Positions 1 through 7,920 of a stretch of 64,000 bases of DNA are shown piece by piece. Every line of letters begins with the position of its first letter. Within the stretch, counting starts at the first letter, position 1. Source of the DNA: Anaerolineae bacterium. GTDB taxonomy: Bacteria > Chloroflexota > Anaerolineae > Aggregatilineales > UBA2796. Location: positions 339,940 to 403,939 of the forward strand of contig JAHBVJ010000003.1 of NCBI GenBank assembly GCA_019637615.1, read 5' to 3'. Made by a program: the position numbers and the translations under genes. A model generated the notes under the pieces. The model was not told the origin of the DNA and made no database searches. It saw only the letters and a program-made list of their open reading frames with translations.

Positions 1-245
1 GCCTGCTGCTGATGGATGAGCCATCGATGGGATTGTCGCCGCTGCTGGTCGAGCAAACCTTCGACTTGATTCAGAACATCCACAAGCAAGGCACGACGAT
101 TCTGATGGTTGAGCAGAACGCGAACATGGCACTCAGCGTGGCGGATCGCGGGTATGTGCTGCAAACCGGACGCATTGTACTGGCTGACCGCGCCGAGGCC
201 TTACTCAATGACGCGCAGATGCGCAAGGCGTATTTGGGACGGTGA
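1..245 (+). CDS. livF: branched-chain amino acid ABC transporter ATPase, 3' end only
   Basis: This is the C-terminal part of an ABC ATPase; the gene starts before the window and the reading frame enters at base 3. The first residues contain the Walker B segment (LLLMDEPSMGLSP), followed by the H-loop region rendered here as ILMVEQNANMAL and the typical LivF tail ADRGYVLQTGRI. LivF proteins energise uptake of leucine/isoleucine/valine or other amides together with LivG, LivH, LivM and a binding protein; those genes would lie upstream outside the window. The stop codon at 243-245 directly abuts the stop codon of the convergent MFS gene. The family call is firm; the substrate is inferred from the family. 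Confidence 0.9.
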   Translation, partial: LLLMDEPSMGLSPLLVEQTFDLIQNIHKQGTTILMVEQNANMALSVADRGYVLQTGRIVLADRAEALLNDAQMRKAYLGR

Positions 246-1505
246 TTAGTCGCCGCCGATTTCCACCTGTGGCACGGTCTGCAAGCGGCGCAGACCAGAC
301 AGCACCAACGGTAACAGTGACATGACCGCGCCAATGGCACACAGCAGGCCATAGCCCGCCAAGCCGACGATCACGCCGCCGCCGAGACTGCTGCTGGCGG
401 AAGTCAGGTTCACAATCAGGTCGCTCGTGCCCTGCACTTTCGCCCGTTCGGCGCTGGTGACGCTATCCGCGAGCAGCGACGAACCGCCGATGTAACACAG
501 ATTCCAACCGACACCAAGCAAGAACAGCGCTACGGCGATGGGCGTCAATTCCAAAGACGAAGGAGCCAGCAACGCTGCCGCGATCAGCAGGATGCTGCCC
601 ATGACGATGGTCGGGATGCGCCCGATGCGATCCGCCAACGCGCCGATCAGCGGGGAGAGGCCGTACATGCCCAAGACATGGATCATGATGACGAAAGAGG
701 CGTCTCCAAGCGGATGCTCGTGGTTGAACATGTGCAGCGAAGTCTGGCTCATGATGAGCGTCATGACGGCCTGCCCGACGACCATCGCCGCGACGGCGAT
801 CTGGACGATAGGTTGGCGCAGCACTTCGGCAACGGTACGGGCAGTTGGATCGGGCTTGTAGTTGAGCTGACGGCTGGCACGCTCGATGTGCTGCTTGGCG
901 ATCTCGCGCGGATCGGGATGCAGCAAGAGCCAGATGATCGCCGCGCTGGCGCTACACAGGACAACGCCGCTGACGAATGGCCCGGAGAGCTTGTCGAAGC
1001 CGTAATTCGCCATCAGATTGCCCATTGGCTCGACCAAGGCGGGGCCACCAATCGCGCCGATAGTGCCCGCCCACACGACGGCGCTGATGGCCTTGGCGCG
1101 GTTGTGTGGCTCGTTGGCGTCGGCGGCGGCGTAGCGACTGAGATCGACAAAGCCACGCGCTCCACCCGTCAGGACGAGGCCAAGCAGAAACAGCGCGAAG
1201 GAGTGGATGATCACCGCACCTGCGCTGATTGCCATGCCGACGACGGCGACCGAAAAGCCCAGCGCTAATCCTTTGCGCCAACCAAGACGCGGCACGACCC
1301 GACCGGCGAGAAAGGCGGCATAAGCCGCGCCGACGAGCACGAGCGTACCGGGCAAGCCAGATAGCGCTGTGATACCACTAAGCTGCTGCCCTGCAATCGG
1401 GTTGACGGTGCTGTTGGCGACGAAGGCGGCAGAAAACAAGGCTTGCGCCGCGAATAGGACGATCATCAAGCGTTGGACGGTGCGCGGCGAGGTAGTGGCT
1501 TGCAT
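246..1505 (-). CDS. MFS transporter
   Basis: A 419-residue, strongly hydrophobic protein with about twelve predicted membrane helices, the normal size for a major facilitator superfamily permease. Visible MFS features are a helix 2-3 loop GRVVPRLGWRKG after the second helix and a matching loop ADRIGRIPT in the second half, the internal duplication expected for the family. Nothing in the sequence fixes the substrate; the general form is that of a drug or small-solute exporter. It is convergent with the LivF fragment with no spacer at all, and 40 bases downstream of the ADP-ribosylglycohydrolase gene on the same strand. The start was taken at the ATG preceded by GAGA about seven bases upstream. 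Confidence 0.85.
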   Translation of the reverse strand: MQATTSPRTVQRLMIVLFAAQALFSAAFVANSTVNPIAGQQLSGITALSGLPGTLVLVGAAYAAFLAGRVVPRLGWRKGLALGFSVAVVGMAISAGAVIIHSFALFLLGLVLTGGARGFVDLSRYAAADANEPHNRAKAISAVVWAGTIGAIGGPALVEPMGNLMANYGFDKLSGPFVSGVVLCSASAAIIWLLLHPDPREIAKQHIERASRQLNYKPDPTARTVAEVLRQPIVQIAVAAMVVGQAVMTLIMSQTSLHMFNHEHPLGDASFVIMIHVLGMYGLSPLIGALADRIGRIPTIVMGSILLIAAALLAPSSLELTPIAVALFLLGVGWNLCYIGGSSLLADSVTSAERAKVQGTSDLIVNLTSASSSLGGGVIVGLAGYGLLCAIGAVMSLLPLVLSGLRRLQTVPQVEIGGD

Positions 1506-1545
1506 AAAGAAATCTCAGATTAGGCAGAATGGTTTTTGTAGGGAA

Positions 1546-2394
1546 TTATAGAGCCTTTACTGTGGCTAACAAGCGACTATCCAATTCCCGCAGATAGTCG
1601 CGCCCGTAGCTGCCGTTTTCGAGGCCGTCGATGAGTGCGGATGGCAGGTCGTGCGTATACTCGGCACTGCATGAGGCGGCAGCGAGGGCGATGGTGGCTA
1701 CCGTGTCCACGTCACCGCCGAAATTGATGCAATCTTTGAGCAAGGCACTAAGTGATTGATTGCGCACGAGGGCAGTGACGGCGGCTTGTACGCTCATCCA
1801 GCCCTTCGCGCCGACTTTGCCGCGCCACGGGTCTGACCAACGCCTGCCGGGAGCGCGCGTTTCCAAAAATGCTGGCAACTCTGTCAGCGTACCGAGTTTG
1901 TACAGGCAGTAGTGTGTGGTCAGCGCAGACGCGACGGCGGCTAGGATGCCATCGGGGGTGTCGTGCGTCAGCTTGGCTTGCAGGGTGGCACGGCTGATGA
2001 CTTCCTCGATGGTGGAGAAGACGCCGATAGGAGCCGCTCGCATCGCCGCGCCACTCTTGTCGCTGGTCGGGATGATCTCGGCAAGGAACTGCGCTCCATC
2101 CTCGACGTGCAATAGGAAATCGTAGAAACGCCCTGCATAACCTTCACGCGGATCGCGCTTGAAGCAGGTGACGAAGCTGGCGGCAAGATTCTCCGGCGTC
2201 CACGGTTGTCCAGCGACGATCACCTCGGCAATGGCGATGCTCATCTGCGTGTCGTCGGTGTATTGACCGGGGTGGGTGCTGTGGCGCGGATGCTGCACAT
2301 AGCCTTGCGCTGTGTTGAACTGACGAATCAACTGGGCGTTGGCGTATTCGAAGCCCGCGCCATAAGCATCCCCGATAGCGAGTTCAAGCAGCAT
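1546..2394 (-). CDS. ADP-ribosylglycohydrolase family protein
   Basis: A 282-residue protein of the ADP-ribosyl-glycohydrolase (DraG/ARH) family, which removes ADP-ribose from proteins or small molecules using a binuclear magnesium centre. The metal-binding motifs are visible: GDAYG near the N-terminus, YTDDTQM at about residues 45-51, and GGDVDTVA at about 227-234 (the usual form is GGDTDT). Length is normal for the family. It is the last gene of a tight minus-strand operon, starting 3 bases after the stop of the methyltransferase gene, which in turn overlaps rsmH. Whether it acts on proteins, nucleic acids or nucleotides cannot be told from sequence. Confidence 0.85.
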   Translation of the reverse strand: MLLELAIGDAYGAGFEYANAQLIRQFNTAQGYVQHPRHSTHPGQYTDDTQMSIAIAEVIVAGQPWTPENLAASFVTCFKRDPREGYAGRFYDFLLHVEDGAQFLAEIIPTSDKSGAAMRAAPIGVFSTIEEVISRATLQAKLTHDTPDGILAAVASALTTHYCLYKLGTLTELPAFLETRAPGRRWSDPWRGKVGAKGWMSVQAAVTALVRNQSLSALLKDCINFGGDVDTVATIALAAASCSAEYTHDLPSALIDGLENGSYGRDYLRELDSRLLATVKAL

Positions 2395-2397
2395 CGT

Positions 2398-3345
2398 TCA
2401 TCCTCGTTTCGTGGCAGTGACTTGCATACGGCCCGCGTGACGGAGCGCCGCAGCAAGCAGGCTAACAGGCGACCATGCCAACAGCACGATGGGGTTTTTC
2501 ATGCCCAATAGGTTAGCGAGCGCCGGGTTGCGAGATCGGAGCCACGCTTCGGCGCTGCCTGCCCAGTCGTTGGGGACGCCGCTGTAGGCAATACTGGCGA
2601 GATGTAAGCCGGACTCCGCTAGTAAGCGCTGGATGGTGGTCGGACTGAAGAGATAGAGATGACGTGGCGCATCCAGCCCGCGCCAGTAAGAGCCGAACAG
2701 CCGCGCATCCCACGAGGCGAGATTGGGAACCCAGAATACCGCGCGTCCGGATGGCGTGAGCAGCGCCGCGATCTGCTTGAGCGTGCCGGAAGGACTGTGG
2801 ACATGCTCAAGGGCATAGCGCATCAGGATCAGGTCGAAGGAGGCCGGATCAAGCGTCACCGTGTCGAGGATACCCGTGCGCACATCGAGGCCGTGTTGAT
2901 CGCGGGCAAGCTGCGCGGCGGCGGCGTTCGGCTCGATGCCCGTGACGACTGCACCATGTGACCGCAGCTTGAGCAGCATCTCTCCCGTCCCACAGCCGAT
3001 TTCCAAGACGCGCGCGCTGTATGGGAAGCCACTCAGGATAGTGCGGACTTCGCGTTCGTGCAGCCAGTCGATGACGCGGGATTTCAGGCCGCGCGTCGGC
3101 ACGAAGGCGTGATAGTCCAGATCGGGATAGTACGCGCCGATGGCGTCCGGCGTCGGGCGCGGACTCAGGTAGACAAGGCCGCAGGATGCGCAGCGCACCA
3201 GAGTCCAGTCGCCCGCCGTACCGTAGATGTGGTCGCGGGTGGTGCGGTAGGGCACGGCGTCGGCGCTGCCACACAGATCGCAGCGCGGGCTTTCGAGCGC
3301 GGATGAGGGGCTTGGTGCAGTTGTGTTCAGGATCATAAGCCTCAA
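2398..3345 (-). CDS. class I SAM-dependent methyltransferase with N-terminal zinc ribbon
   Basis: 315 residues. The N-terminus has two CxxC pairs (CDLCGSADA at about 20-28 and [14 protein letters not shown] at about 51-64) that resemble a zinc ribbon seen ahead of many methyltransferase domains of sugar or lipid metabolism. The catalytic domain follows with motif [13 protein letters not shown] (about 114-125) and the acidic residue of motif II in GIEPN. The region [15 protein letters not shown] is the usual post-motif of Methyltransf_11/23 proteins. The gene overlaps the 3' end of rsmH by 4 bases (ATGA type), so the two are probably translated together. The substrate is unknown. Confidence 0.85.
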   Translation of the reverse strand: MRLMILNTTAPSPSSALESPRCDLCGSADAVPYRTTRDHIYGTAGDWTLVRCASCGLVYLSPRPTPDAIGAYYPDLDYHAFVPTRGLKSRVIDWLHEREVRTILSGFPYSARVLEIGCGTGEMLLKLRSHGAVVTGIEPNAAAAQLARDQHGLDVRTGILDTVTLDPASFDLILMRYALEHVHSPSGTLKQIAALLTPSGRAVFWVPNLASWDARLFGSYWRGLDAPRHLYLFSPTTIQRLLAESGLHLASIAYSGVPNDWAGSAEAWLRSRNPALANLLGMKNPIVLLAWSPVSLLAAALRHAGRMQVTATKRG

Positions 3346-4280
3346 TCGGTTGGTGGTAATTTCTCTACGACGCGCAGTTTGGCACTGCGGGCGCGCGGAT
3401 TGCGGGTGAGTTCGTCGTCACTGGCAGTGATCGGCTTGCGCGAGATGAGCGCGAGGCTGGCGTGATGCCCACAGGTGCAGATCAACTGCTGCGGCGGGCA
3501 CAGACAATCGGTTGACTCGTCGCGGAAGTAGTGCTTGACGATGCGATCCTCAAGGCTGTGAAAGCTGATCACGGCAAGGCGTCCGCCGGGTTTGAGCAGG
3601 CTGACCGCTTGTGGCAGCGTGCGCTCGATGGCTCCGAGTTCGTCATTGACGGCGATGCGCAGCGCTTGAAAGGTGCGGGTCGCCGGATGGATCTTCTCAC
3701 GCGGGCCACGATGCGCTTTTTCGAGCACATCGGCAAGCTGGCGGGTAGACGTCAGCGGGCGGGCGGCGACGATGGCGCGGGCGATGCGGCGGCTGTCACG
3801 ATCTTCGCCGTACTGGTAGATGATGTCGGCTAGTTCGCTTTCGGGCATACCGTTGACCAGATCGGCGGCGGTGGGCGCATCGGACGTTGGATCGAAGCGC
3901 ATATCCAGCGGGCCATCGACACGGAAGGCGAAGCCACGCTCGGCCTCATCGACGTGCATCGAGGAGACGCCGACATCGAGCAGGATGCCATCGACCGCCG
4001 CGAAGCCATGTCGAGGCGCAAGCTCGCTCATGGTGCTGTGGCTGGCGTGGACGAACGTCACACGGTCGGCGTAGGCGGCTAGGGCTTGCTCCGCGATGCT
4101 TAACGAGCGCGGATCGAGATCGAAGCCGAGCAAGCGGGCGTTTGGCGCAGCTTCTAAGATGGCGGTGGCGTGCCCACCCGCGCCGAGCGTGCCATCGATG
4201 AACAGGCCGTCAGGATGCGCAGCGACCGCGAGGGCGTCCAGCACTTCAGTGAGTAGTACAGGCAGGTGTGGTGTCGTCAT
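3342..4280 (-). CDS. rsmH: 16S rRNA (cytosine(1402)-N(4))-methyltransferase RsmH
   Basis: A 312-residue RsmH/MraW protein, which methylates N4 of C1402 in the decoding centre of 16S rRNA using SAM. Diagnostic stretches are LLTEVLDAL, the SAM loop [47 protein letters not shown] and [19 protein letters not shown], in the expected order and at normal length. In most bacteria rsmH sits in the mraZ-rsmH-ftsL division cluster. Here it is the first gene of a different operon with a methyltransferase and an ADP-ribosylglycohydrolase, and no mraZ, ftsL or ftsI is seen. A TACAAT-like -10 box on the minus strand at 4288-4293 lies so close to the start codon that the message may be nearly leaderless. Confidence 0.97.
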   Translation of the reverse strand: MTTPHLPVLLTEVLDALAVAAHPDGLFIDGTLGAGGHATAILEAAPNARLLGFDLDPRSLSIAEQALAAYADRVTFVHASHSTMSELAPRHGFAAVDGILLDVGVSSMHVDEAERGFAFRVDGPLDMRFDPTSDAPTAADLVNGMPESELADIIYQYGEDRDSRRIARAIVAARPLTSTRQLADVLEKAHRGPREKIHPATRTFQALRIAVNDELGAIERTLPQAVSLLKPGGRLAVISFHSLEDRIVKHYFRDESTDCLCPPQQLICTCGHHASLALISRKPITASDDELTRNPRARSAKLRVVEKLPPTD

Positions 4281-4648
4281 GATGGCTATTGTAGCACGTG
4301 AATAATCCCTAAAATGATCCCATTTCCTCCTCGACTATGGATCATTGGCGATCAAGTTTGTCTGTGCTGACTGCTGTTCTGATCGGGGTGATTGCGGAAG
4401 TTCCGCACGAGCGCGCTTTGACCGTTGCGTAGGCTCGCATGTTATGAGGTGTGGTACCCCGTTACACGGTGATTTTCAGGAAAATCGTGCGTATAACTGG
4501 CGAAACGGGGGATACACGACCGCTGATGTAAGGTGACGATAGTAACTAGTGGTCTGGGAACCGAACCGCCAAGTCCGACATTCCGAGACATAGCACTAAA
4601 GTACAAACATTCTACACTGATTCGCGAGAAAGTCAAGCGTCTAGATGT

Positions 4649-4688
4649 AAATAAAGTGTAAAAATATCGCAAATAAGTTGTAAAAAAT
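4649..4688 (+). repeat. pair of AT-rich direct repeats upstream of the tetR promoter
   Basis: AAATAAAGTGTAAAAAT at 4649-4665 recurs in near-identical form as AAATAAGTTGTAAAAAAT at 4671-4688. The starts are 22 bases apart, close to two helical turns. They end about 30 bases before the -35 box of tetR and could be an UP-like element or a binding site for another regulator; that role is inferred. Confidence 0.5.
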
Positions 4689-4720
4689 GACTTCTCTAGA
4701 TTGGCAAGCGCAGACAGGGA

Positions 4721-4748
4721 TTGACTCTGCTGAAATTGGGTGTACCAT
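4721..4748 (+). promoter_or_regulatory. sigma70-type promoter of tetR
   Basis: TTGACT at 4721-4726 and TACCAT at 4743-4748, 16 bases apart, match the -35 and -10 consensus (5 of 6 and 4 of 6). The operator begins two bases downstream, so a bound repressor would cover the transcription start. Confidence 0.6.
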
Positions 4749-4750
4749 GA

Positions 4751-4776
4751 TTTATGAACGAACGATCGTTCATAAA
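4751..4776. promoter_or_regulatory. TetR operator (26-bp palindrome)
   Basis: Ten-base arms TTTATGAACG and CGTTCATAAA flank a six-base centre; only one base pair of the full 26 breaks dyad symmetry. The core GAACGATCGTTC is itself a perfect 12-bp palindrome. It lies between the -10 box and the ribosome-binding site of tetR, the classic position for autorepression by a TetR protein. That the adjacent regulator is the one that binds is inferred. Confidence 0.8.
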
Positions 4777-4786
4777 AGAGGGAAAG

Positions 4787-5395
4787 ATGGTGAAAGGGAA
4801 AGGCGACCAAGCACGTACTGAAATTCTGGAGGTCGCCAAGCGATTGTTCTTAAGTCAGGGTTACGGCAACACGAGTATGCGCGACATCGCCAAGGCAGCA
4901 GGCAATCGTGCCGTCGCCGGAATCTATAACCACTTCACGAATAAGGAAGAGTTGTTTCGGGCGTTAATCGAGGATTTCAGCCCATACGAGGAATTAGTGA
5001 TGACGCTGGAGCAGACCACAGGCGACACCGCCCAAGAATTCCTTACGTCGGCACTGCGGTCGGTGCTGCCGCTGCTGTTAAAGCATTTCGATTTTGTCGA
5101 GCTGGCGCAGATTGACGTACGGGAATTCCAAGGGCGAAATATCGAGCGTATGGCGCAGTCCCTGATCATTCCGCGTGTCCTCATGGTCGTCCAACGGGTG
5201 ATGACACTGCCGGGAATTAAGCCCGTCGAGCCATATGTGGTGATGCGAATCATGGCAGGGATGGTATTGAGCTACGCGCTGACGGAATATGCCGCCCCAC
5301 GCATGATCCTCGCGCAGCTTACTACCGAGGAATGGATTGATCGTTATGTCGATTTCGTGATCTCCGGGTTGACCACTGACCCGCACAAGGGGTAA
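4787..5395 (+). CDS. TetR/AcrR family transcriptional regulator
   Basis: About 202 residues, usual TetR size. The N-terminal helix-turn-helix domain is plain: RTEILEVAKRLFLSQGYGNT, then the recognition helix region SMRDIAKAAGNRAVAGIYNHF and the closing NKEELFRALIEDF. The rest is the variable ligand-binding and dimerisation domain. An in-frame ATG at 4754 falls inside the operator and has no ribosome-binding site; the ATG at 4787 follows GAGGGA and is the better start. The gene precedes an ABC-2 exporter on the same strand, so a role in controlling that exporter in response to a toxic ligand is likely, although no second operator is visible before the ATPase gene. Confidence 0.92.
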   Translation: MVKGKGDQARTEILEVAKRLFLSQGYGNTSMRDIAKAAGNRAVAGIYNHFTNKEELFRALIEDFSPYEELVMTLEQTTGDTAQEFLTSALRSVLPLLLKHFDFVELAQIDVREFQGRNIERMAQSLIIPRVLMVVQRVMTLPGIKPVEPYVVMRIMAGMVLSYALTEYAAPRMILAQLTTEEWIDRYVDFVISGLTTDPHKG

Positions 5396-5433
5396 TGAAG
5401 CGCCCGACGGCATGTGTCAAGGAAGTGACGAAA

Positions 5434-5466
5434 CGGCATGGTGTCGGGCTATCAGCGCCGCCCGAC
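5434..5466 (+). repeat. dispersed hairpin repeat, copy 1 left part
   Basis: This 33-base segment aligns without gaps to 7650-7682, with about 25 identical positions by eye, including the closing CGCCGCCCGAC. Both copies can fold into a GTCGGG/CCCGAC stem. Confidence 0.65.
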
Positions 5467-5503
5467 GTTAATGGTGTTTAAGAAATTAGTCAGGCAAACG
5501 ATC

Positions 5504-5523
5504 CCCGACAATGAATTGTCGGG
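5504..5523. terminator. hairpin CCCGACAAT/ATTGTCGGG
   Basis: Perfect 9-bp arms separated by two bases, about 110 bases after the tetR stop. It resembles a terminator stem but no run of T follows, so it may instead be part of the repeat family present here. Confidence 0.4.
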
Positions 5524-5611
5524 CTTACCTTACGAAGTCCCTGCGGGACTCAAGAAAATGCATTGGCGTGATCGGCGTATTCCTGCCTTATTTTTTGAAA
5601 GACCATAAACG

Positions 5612-5645
5612 TCAGGCTTAGAGAACAAAGTCCCTTCGGGACTCA
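5612..5645 (+). repeat. dispersed hairpin repeat, copy 1 right part
   Basis: Starts TCAGGCTTA, then AGAAC and the stem AGTCCC-TTC-GGGACT, and ends CTCAG. It is nearly identical to 7692-7725 and weaker similarity continues for roughly 35 further bases at both sites. A third AGTCCC/GGGACT stem is at 5536-5550. Confidence 0.7.
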
Positions 5646-5710
5646 GGCGAAGGAAAGTATTCGGATGCTACAGCGTTAGTTACGACGCAGCATGACACAG
5701 GAGCAATTCA

Positions 5711-6442
5711 ATGACGAATGCAGTCGAAGTTCAGGCCGTCCATAAACGGTTCAAAGGTATCAACGCACTGCGGGGGTTAACGCTCTCCGTTGAGCGCGGG
5801 ACGACGTATGGCTTACTCGGCCCAAACGGTGCGGGCAAGACGACTTTGATCCGTACCATCGCGGGCTTGCTCTCGCCCGACAGCGGCGAGGTGAAGGTAT
5901 TGGATACGCGGATGCCCAACAAGCCGATTCTGGGGCGGGTCGGGTATATGACGCAATCGTTGGCGCTGTATGAGGAATTGAGCGTGCGGCAGAATGTGCA
6001 ATTCTTCGCGGAGATCGCGGGGAAGGATGACGCCAAGGCCATCGATGAGGTGATCGCGCTGGTTGACTTGAGCAAGCGTGCCAACAGCCGTGTGCGTGAG
6101 CTTTCGGGCGGGATGAAGCAGCGTTGTTCGCTGGCGTGTGCGCTGGTACACCGCCCCGATCTGGTGCTGCTGGACGAGCCGACCGTAGGCGTCGACCCGC
6201 AATTGCGCGTGCAATTCTGGGAGCACTTCCGGCGCTTGAATCAAGCAGGCGTGACACTGATCGTGTCTAGCCACGTGATGGACGAGGCGGAACGCTGCGA
6301 CAAGCTCGGCTTTCTGCGCGATGGCGTGATGCTGGCAGAAGGCAGCGCGGACGAACTTCGACAGCGGGCAGGCACCGATAATCTGGAAACGGCCTTTTTG
6401 CGCTTTGCTGAGAACACCAACGGGAAGGAACAATCATCATGA
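5711..6442 (+). CDS. ABC-2 type exporter, ATP-binding protein
   Basis: 243 residues, one complete nucleotide-binding domain: Walker A GPNGAGKTT (about 37-45), Q-loop VGYMTQS, signature LSGGMKQR (about 129-136), Walker B LVLLDEPTVGVDP and H-loop VSSHVMDEAERC. The sequence style is that of DrrA/NatA/YhfA-type drug or lipid exporters. The stop codon overlaps the start of the permease gene by 4 bases (ATGA), so the two form one unit, and a TetR gene lies just upstream. The likely role is ATP-driven export of a compound sensed by the TetR protein; the substrate is unknown. Confidence 0.93.
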   Translation: MTNAVEVQAVHKRFKGINALRGLTLSVERGTTYGLLGPNGAGKTTLIRTIAGLLSPDSGEVKVLDTRMPNKPILGRVGYMTQSLALYEELSVRQNVQFFAEIAGKDDAKAIDEVIALVDLSKRANSRVRELSGGMKQRCSLACALVHRPDLVLLDEPTVGVDPQLRVQFWEHFRRLNQAGVTLIVSSHVMDEAERCDKLGFLRDGVMLAEGSADELRQRAGTDNLETAFLRFAENTNGKEQSS

Positions 6443-7599
6443 ATGCCATGAGCTTACGCCGGATGGTGACGCTGGCACGGCGCGTGATTTTGCAATTGGC
6501 GGCGGATCGGCGCACGGTGGCGTTGATTTTGATCGCGCCGCTGGTGGTGCTGACGGTGGCTGGTGTGCTGGTGCGGGCGGATACGACCCAAGTGACCATC
6601 GGGATCGTGCTGCAAGACGAAGGCACAAGTATGCCGCTGGGGTTGGGGACGGTAAATCTTGGTGAACGGTTGGTGGACAGCCTGAGCGGGGTAAGCGATA
6701 CACTGCACGTTAAGAAGGTGACGGCGGAAGAAGCCGAGGCAGGAATCAAGGCGGGCGATCTGGACGCGGTGGTGACGCTGCCCGCTGATTTTTCCAAGCA
6801 GACCGCCGACAAGCGTGAGTTGAATATCCCCGTCGAATACGAGGGATCGAATCCGATGGCGGCGCGATTGATGGAAGGCATGTTCACACGGGCGGCGGTG
6901 CAAACCTTAGCCAGTTTGAGCGCCATTGCCACGAGCGCGACGGGCGCTCCTCCTGTGCATTTGCAAGCGACGTACCGTTATGGAAGTGCGGAGTTCGACT
7001 CGCTGGACTACATCGCACCTGTGTTCATCGGTTTATTCGTGTTCCTGTTCGTGTTCATCCTGACAAGCGTGGCATTTCTGCGCGAACGGACGGCGGGCAC
7101 GTTGGAGCGCTTGCAGGCAACGCCGATCAGCCGGATCGAGATCGTGCTCGGCTATATGCTCGGCTTCACGCTGTTCGCGCTGGTGCAGGCAGTCATCATC
7201 CTTGCCTTCACGATCTTCGGCCTGAAGGTACATTACATGGGCAGTTTGCTGCTGGTGTTCGTGGTCGAAATTTTGCTGGCGGTGATGGCGGTCAATCTTG
7301 GCATTTTCTTCAGCACGTTCGCACGGAACGAATTTCAGGTTGTGCAGTTCATCCCGCTGGTGGTGGTGACACAGATTTTGCTGTCTGGCGCGTTCTGGGC
7401 GATTGAGGATATGCCGAGCTGGCTGCAACCGCTGGCGTGGCTGATGCCGCTGAGTTACGCCAACCAAGCCTTGCGCGACGTGATGATCAAGGGGTTCACG
7501 CTGGTAGACATCCTGCCGCACTTGATCGCGCTGGCGGTGTTCGCGGCGCTGTTTGTGGTGTTGTCGGCACAGACGATCCGGCGGCAAGCGCAGGGATAG
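6439..7599 (+). CDS. ABC-2 type exporter, permease
   Basis: 386 residues with the architecture of the YhgE/YbhR type of ABC-2 permease: one N-terminal helix (about 20-40), a long extracytoplasmic domain (about 45-190), then five more helices. The segment FLRERTAGTLERLQATPISRIEIVLGY after the second helix is the typical cytoplasmic coupling stretch of ABC2_membrane_3 proteins, and LSGAFWAIEDMPSWLQPLAWLMPLSYANQALRD is the conserved C-terminal region. It is translationally coupled to the ATPase gene. Fused in membrane as a dimer, it would form the export path. Confidence 0.92.
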   Translation: MNAMSLRRMVTLARRVILQLAADRRTVALILIAPLVVLTVAGVLVRADTTQVTIGIVLQDEGTSMPLGLGTVNLGERLVDSLSGVSDTLHVKKVTAEEAEAGIKAGDLDAVVTLPADFSKQTADKRELNIPVEYEGSNPMAARLMEGMFTRAAVQTLASLSAIATSATGAPPVHLQATYRYGSAEFDSLDYIAPVFIGLFVFLFVFILTSVAFLRERTAGTLERLQATPISRIEIVLGYMLGFTLFALVQAVIILAFTIFGLKVHYMGSLLLVFVVEILLAVMAVNLGIFFSTFARNEFQVVQFIPLVVVTQILLSGAFWAIEDMPSWLQPLAWLMPLSYANQALRDVMIKGFTLVDILPHLIALAVFAALFVVLSAQTIRRQAQG

Positions 7600-7920
7600 A
7601 GCAGATAACAAAAGTCCGAAACTAATCGTGATGAGAAAATGCCGCCGCGCGGCGCAGTGTCGGGTTGTTCACGCCGCCCGACACTGAGGTTTCAGGCTTA
7701 AAGAACGAAGTCCCTTTGGGACTCAGTCCTAAGCAAAAGATTCCGGTTCCTACGTTATTCCTCGCAAGGCCACAAGCATTCCGGCAATCCGCAGGAGAAA
7801 GGTTCATCCCAAAGTAGCATCGCACCTGTTGGGAGATGACGTAGAATAGGAAGCAAGGTTGGTGGGAGCACGTCAGCGCGGTCTCACCAGCACGAGATTT
7901 AGCTTAGTGGAGATTTCAAC
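7600..7920. other. intergenic region with repeat copy 2
   Basis: 321 bases between the exporter and a secreted-protein gene, no gene seen. It contains the second copy of the hairpin repeats (7650-7725). Near its end a possible stem GGTGGGA with TCTCACC (about 7859-7888) lies in the leader of the next gene, which has a GGAG ribosome-binding site 8 bases before its GTG start at 7921. A TAGAAT sequence near 7843 could be a -10 box but no good -35 is seen. Confidence 0.55.
7650..7725 (+). repeat. dispersed hairpin repeat, copy 2
   Basis: Left part: CAGTGTCGGG at 7655-7664 pairs perfectly with CCCGACACTG at 7677-7686. Right part: TCAGGCTTA, AGAAC and the stem AGTCCC-TTT-GGGACT at 7709-7723. Both parts match copy 1 on the other side of the exporter, in the same orientation. 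The left stem could also terminate the exporter transcript. Confidence 0.7.

Larger units (their letters stand above)
4281..4786. other. divergent intergenic region between rsmH and tetR
   Basis: About 500 bases without a convincing gene. It holds the start region of rsmH on one side and the tetR promoter and operator on the other. The part from about 4560 to 4720 is clearly more AT-rich than the flanks. A short perfect inverted repeat GATTTTC-AG-GAAAATC lies near 4471-4486. Two open frames cross the region (one on each strand) but neither has coding character or a recognisable product. Confidence 0.6.
5396..5710. other. intergenic region rich in hairpin repeats
   Basis: 315 bases between tetR and the exporter genes with no gene. 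It is packed with inverted repeats: GTCGGGC/GCCCGAC arms at 5443-5466, CCCGACAAT/ATTGTCGGG at 5504-5523, AGTCCC/GGGACT at 5536-5550 and again at 5629-5643. The first and last of these have relatives downstream of the exporter (7650-7725). The hairpins could terminate the tetR message or be remnants of a small mobile repeat. A ribosome-binding site AGGAG precedes the ATG at 5711. Confidence 0.7.

Noticed and set aside
4345..4536. 63-residue plus-strand frame in the rsmH/tetR gap
   Set aside because: No ribosome-binding site and Arg/Cys-rich nonsense composition.
4281..4750. Possible tRNA or riboswitch in the gap
   Set aside because: I could not fold a cloverleaf or a known riboswitch core; only short hairpins are visible.
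4442..4810. Minus-strand frame of 122 residues crossing the tetR promoter and operator
   Set aside because: It runs through the palindrome and the AT-rich repeats, with no start signal or similarity; regulatory sequence explains the region.
7033..7611. 192-residue His/Gln-rich frame opposite the ABC permease
   Set aside because: Antisense shadow of a hydrophobic gene.
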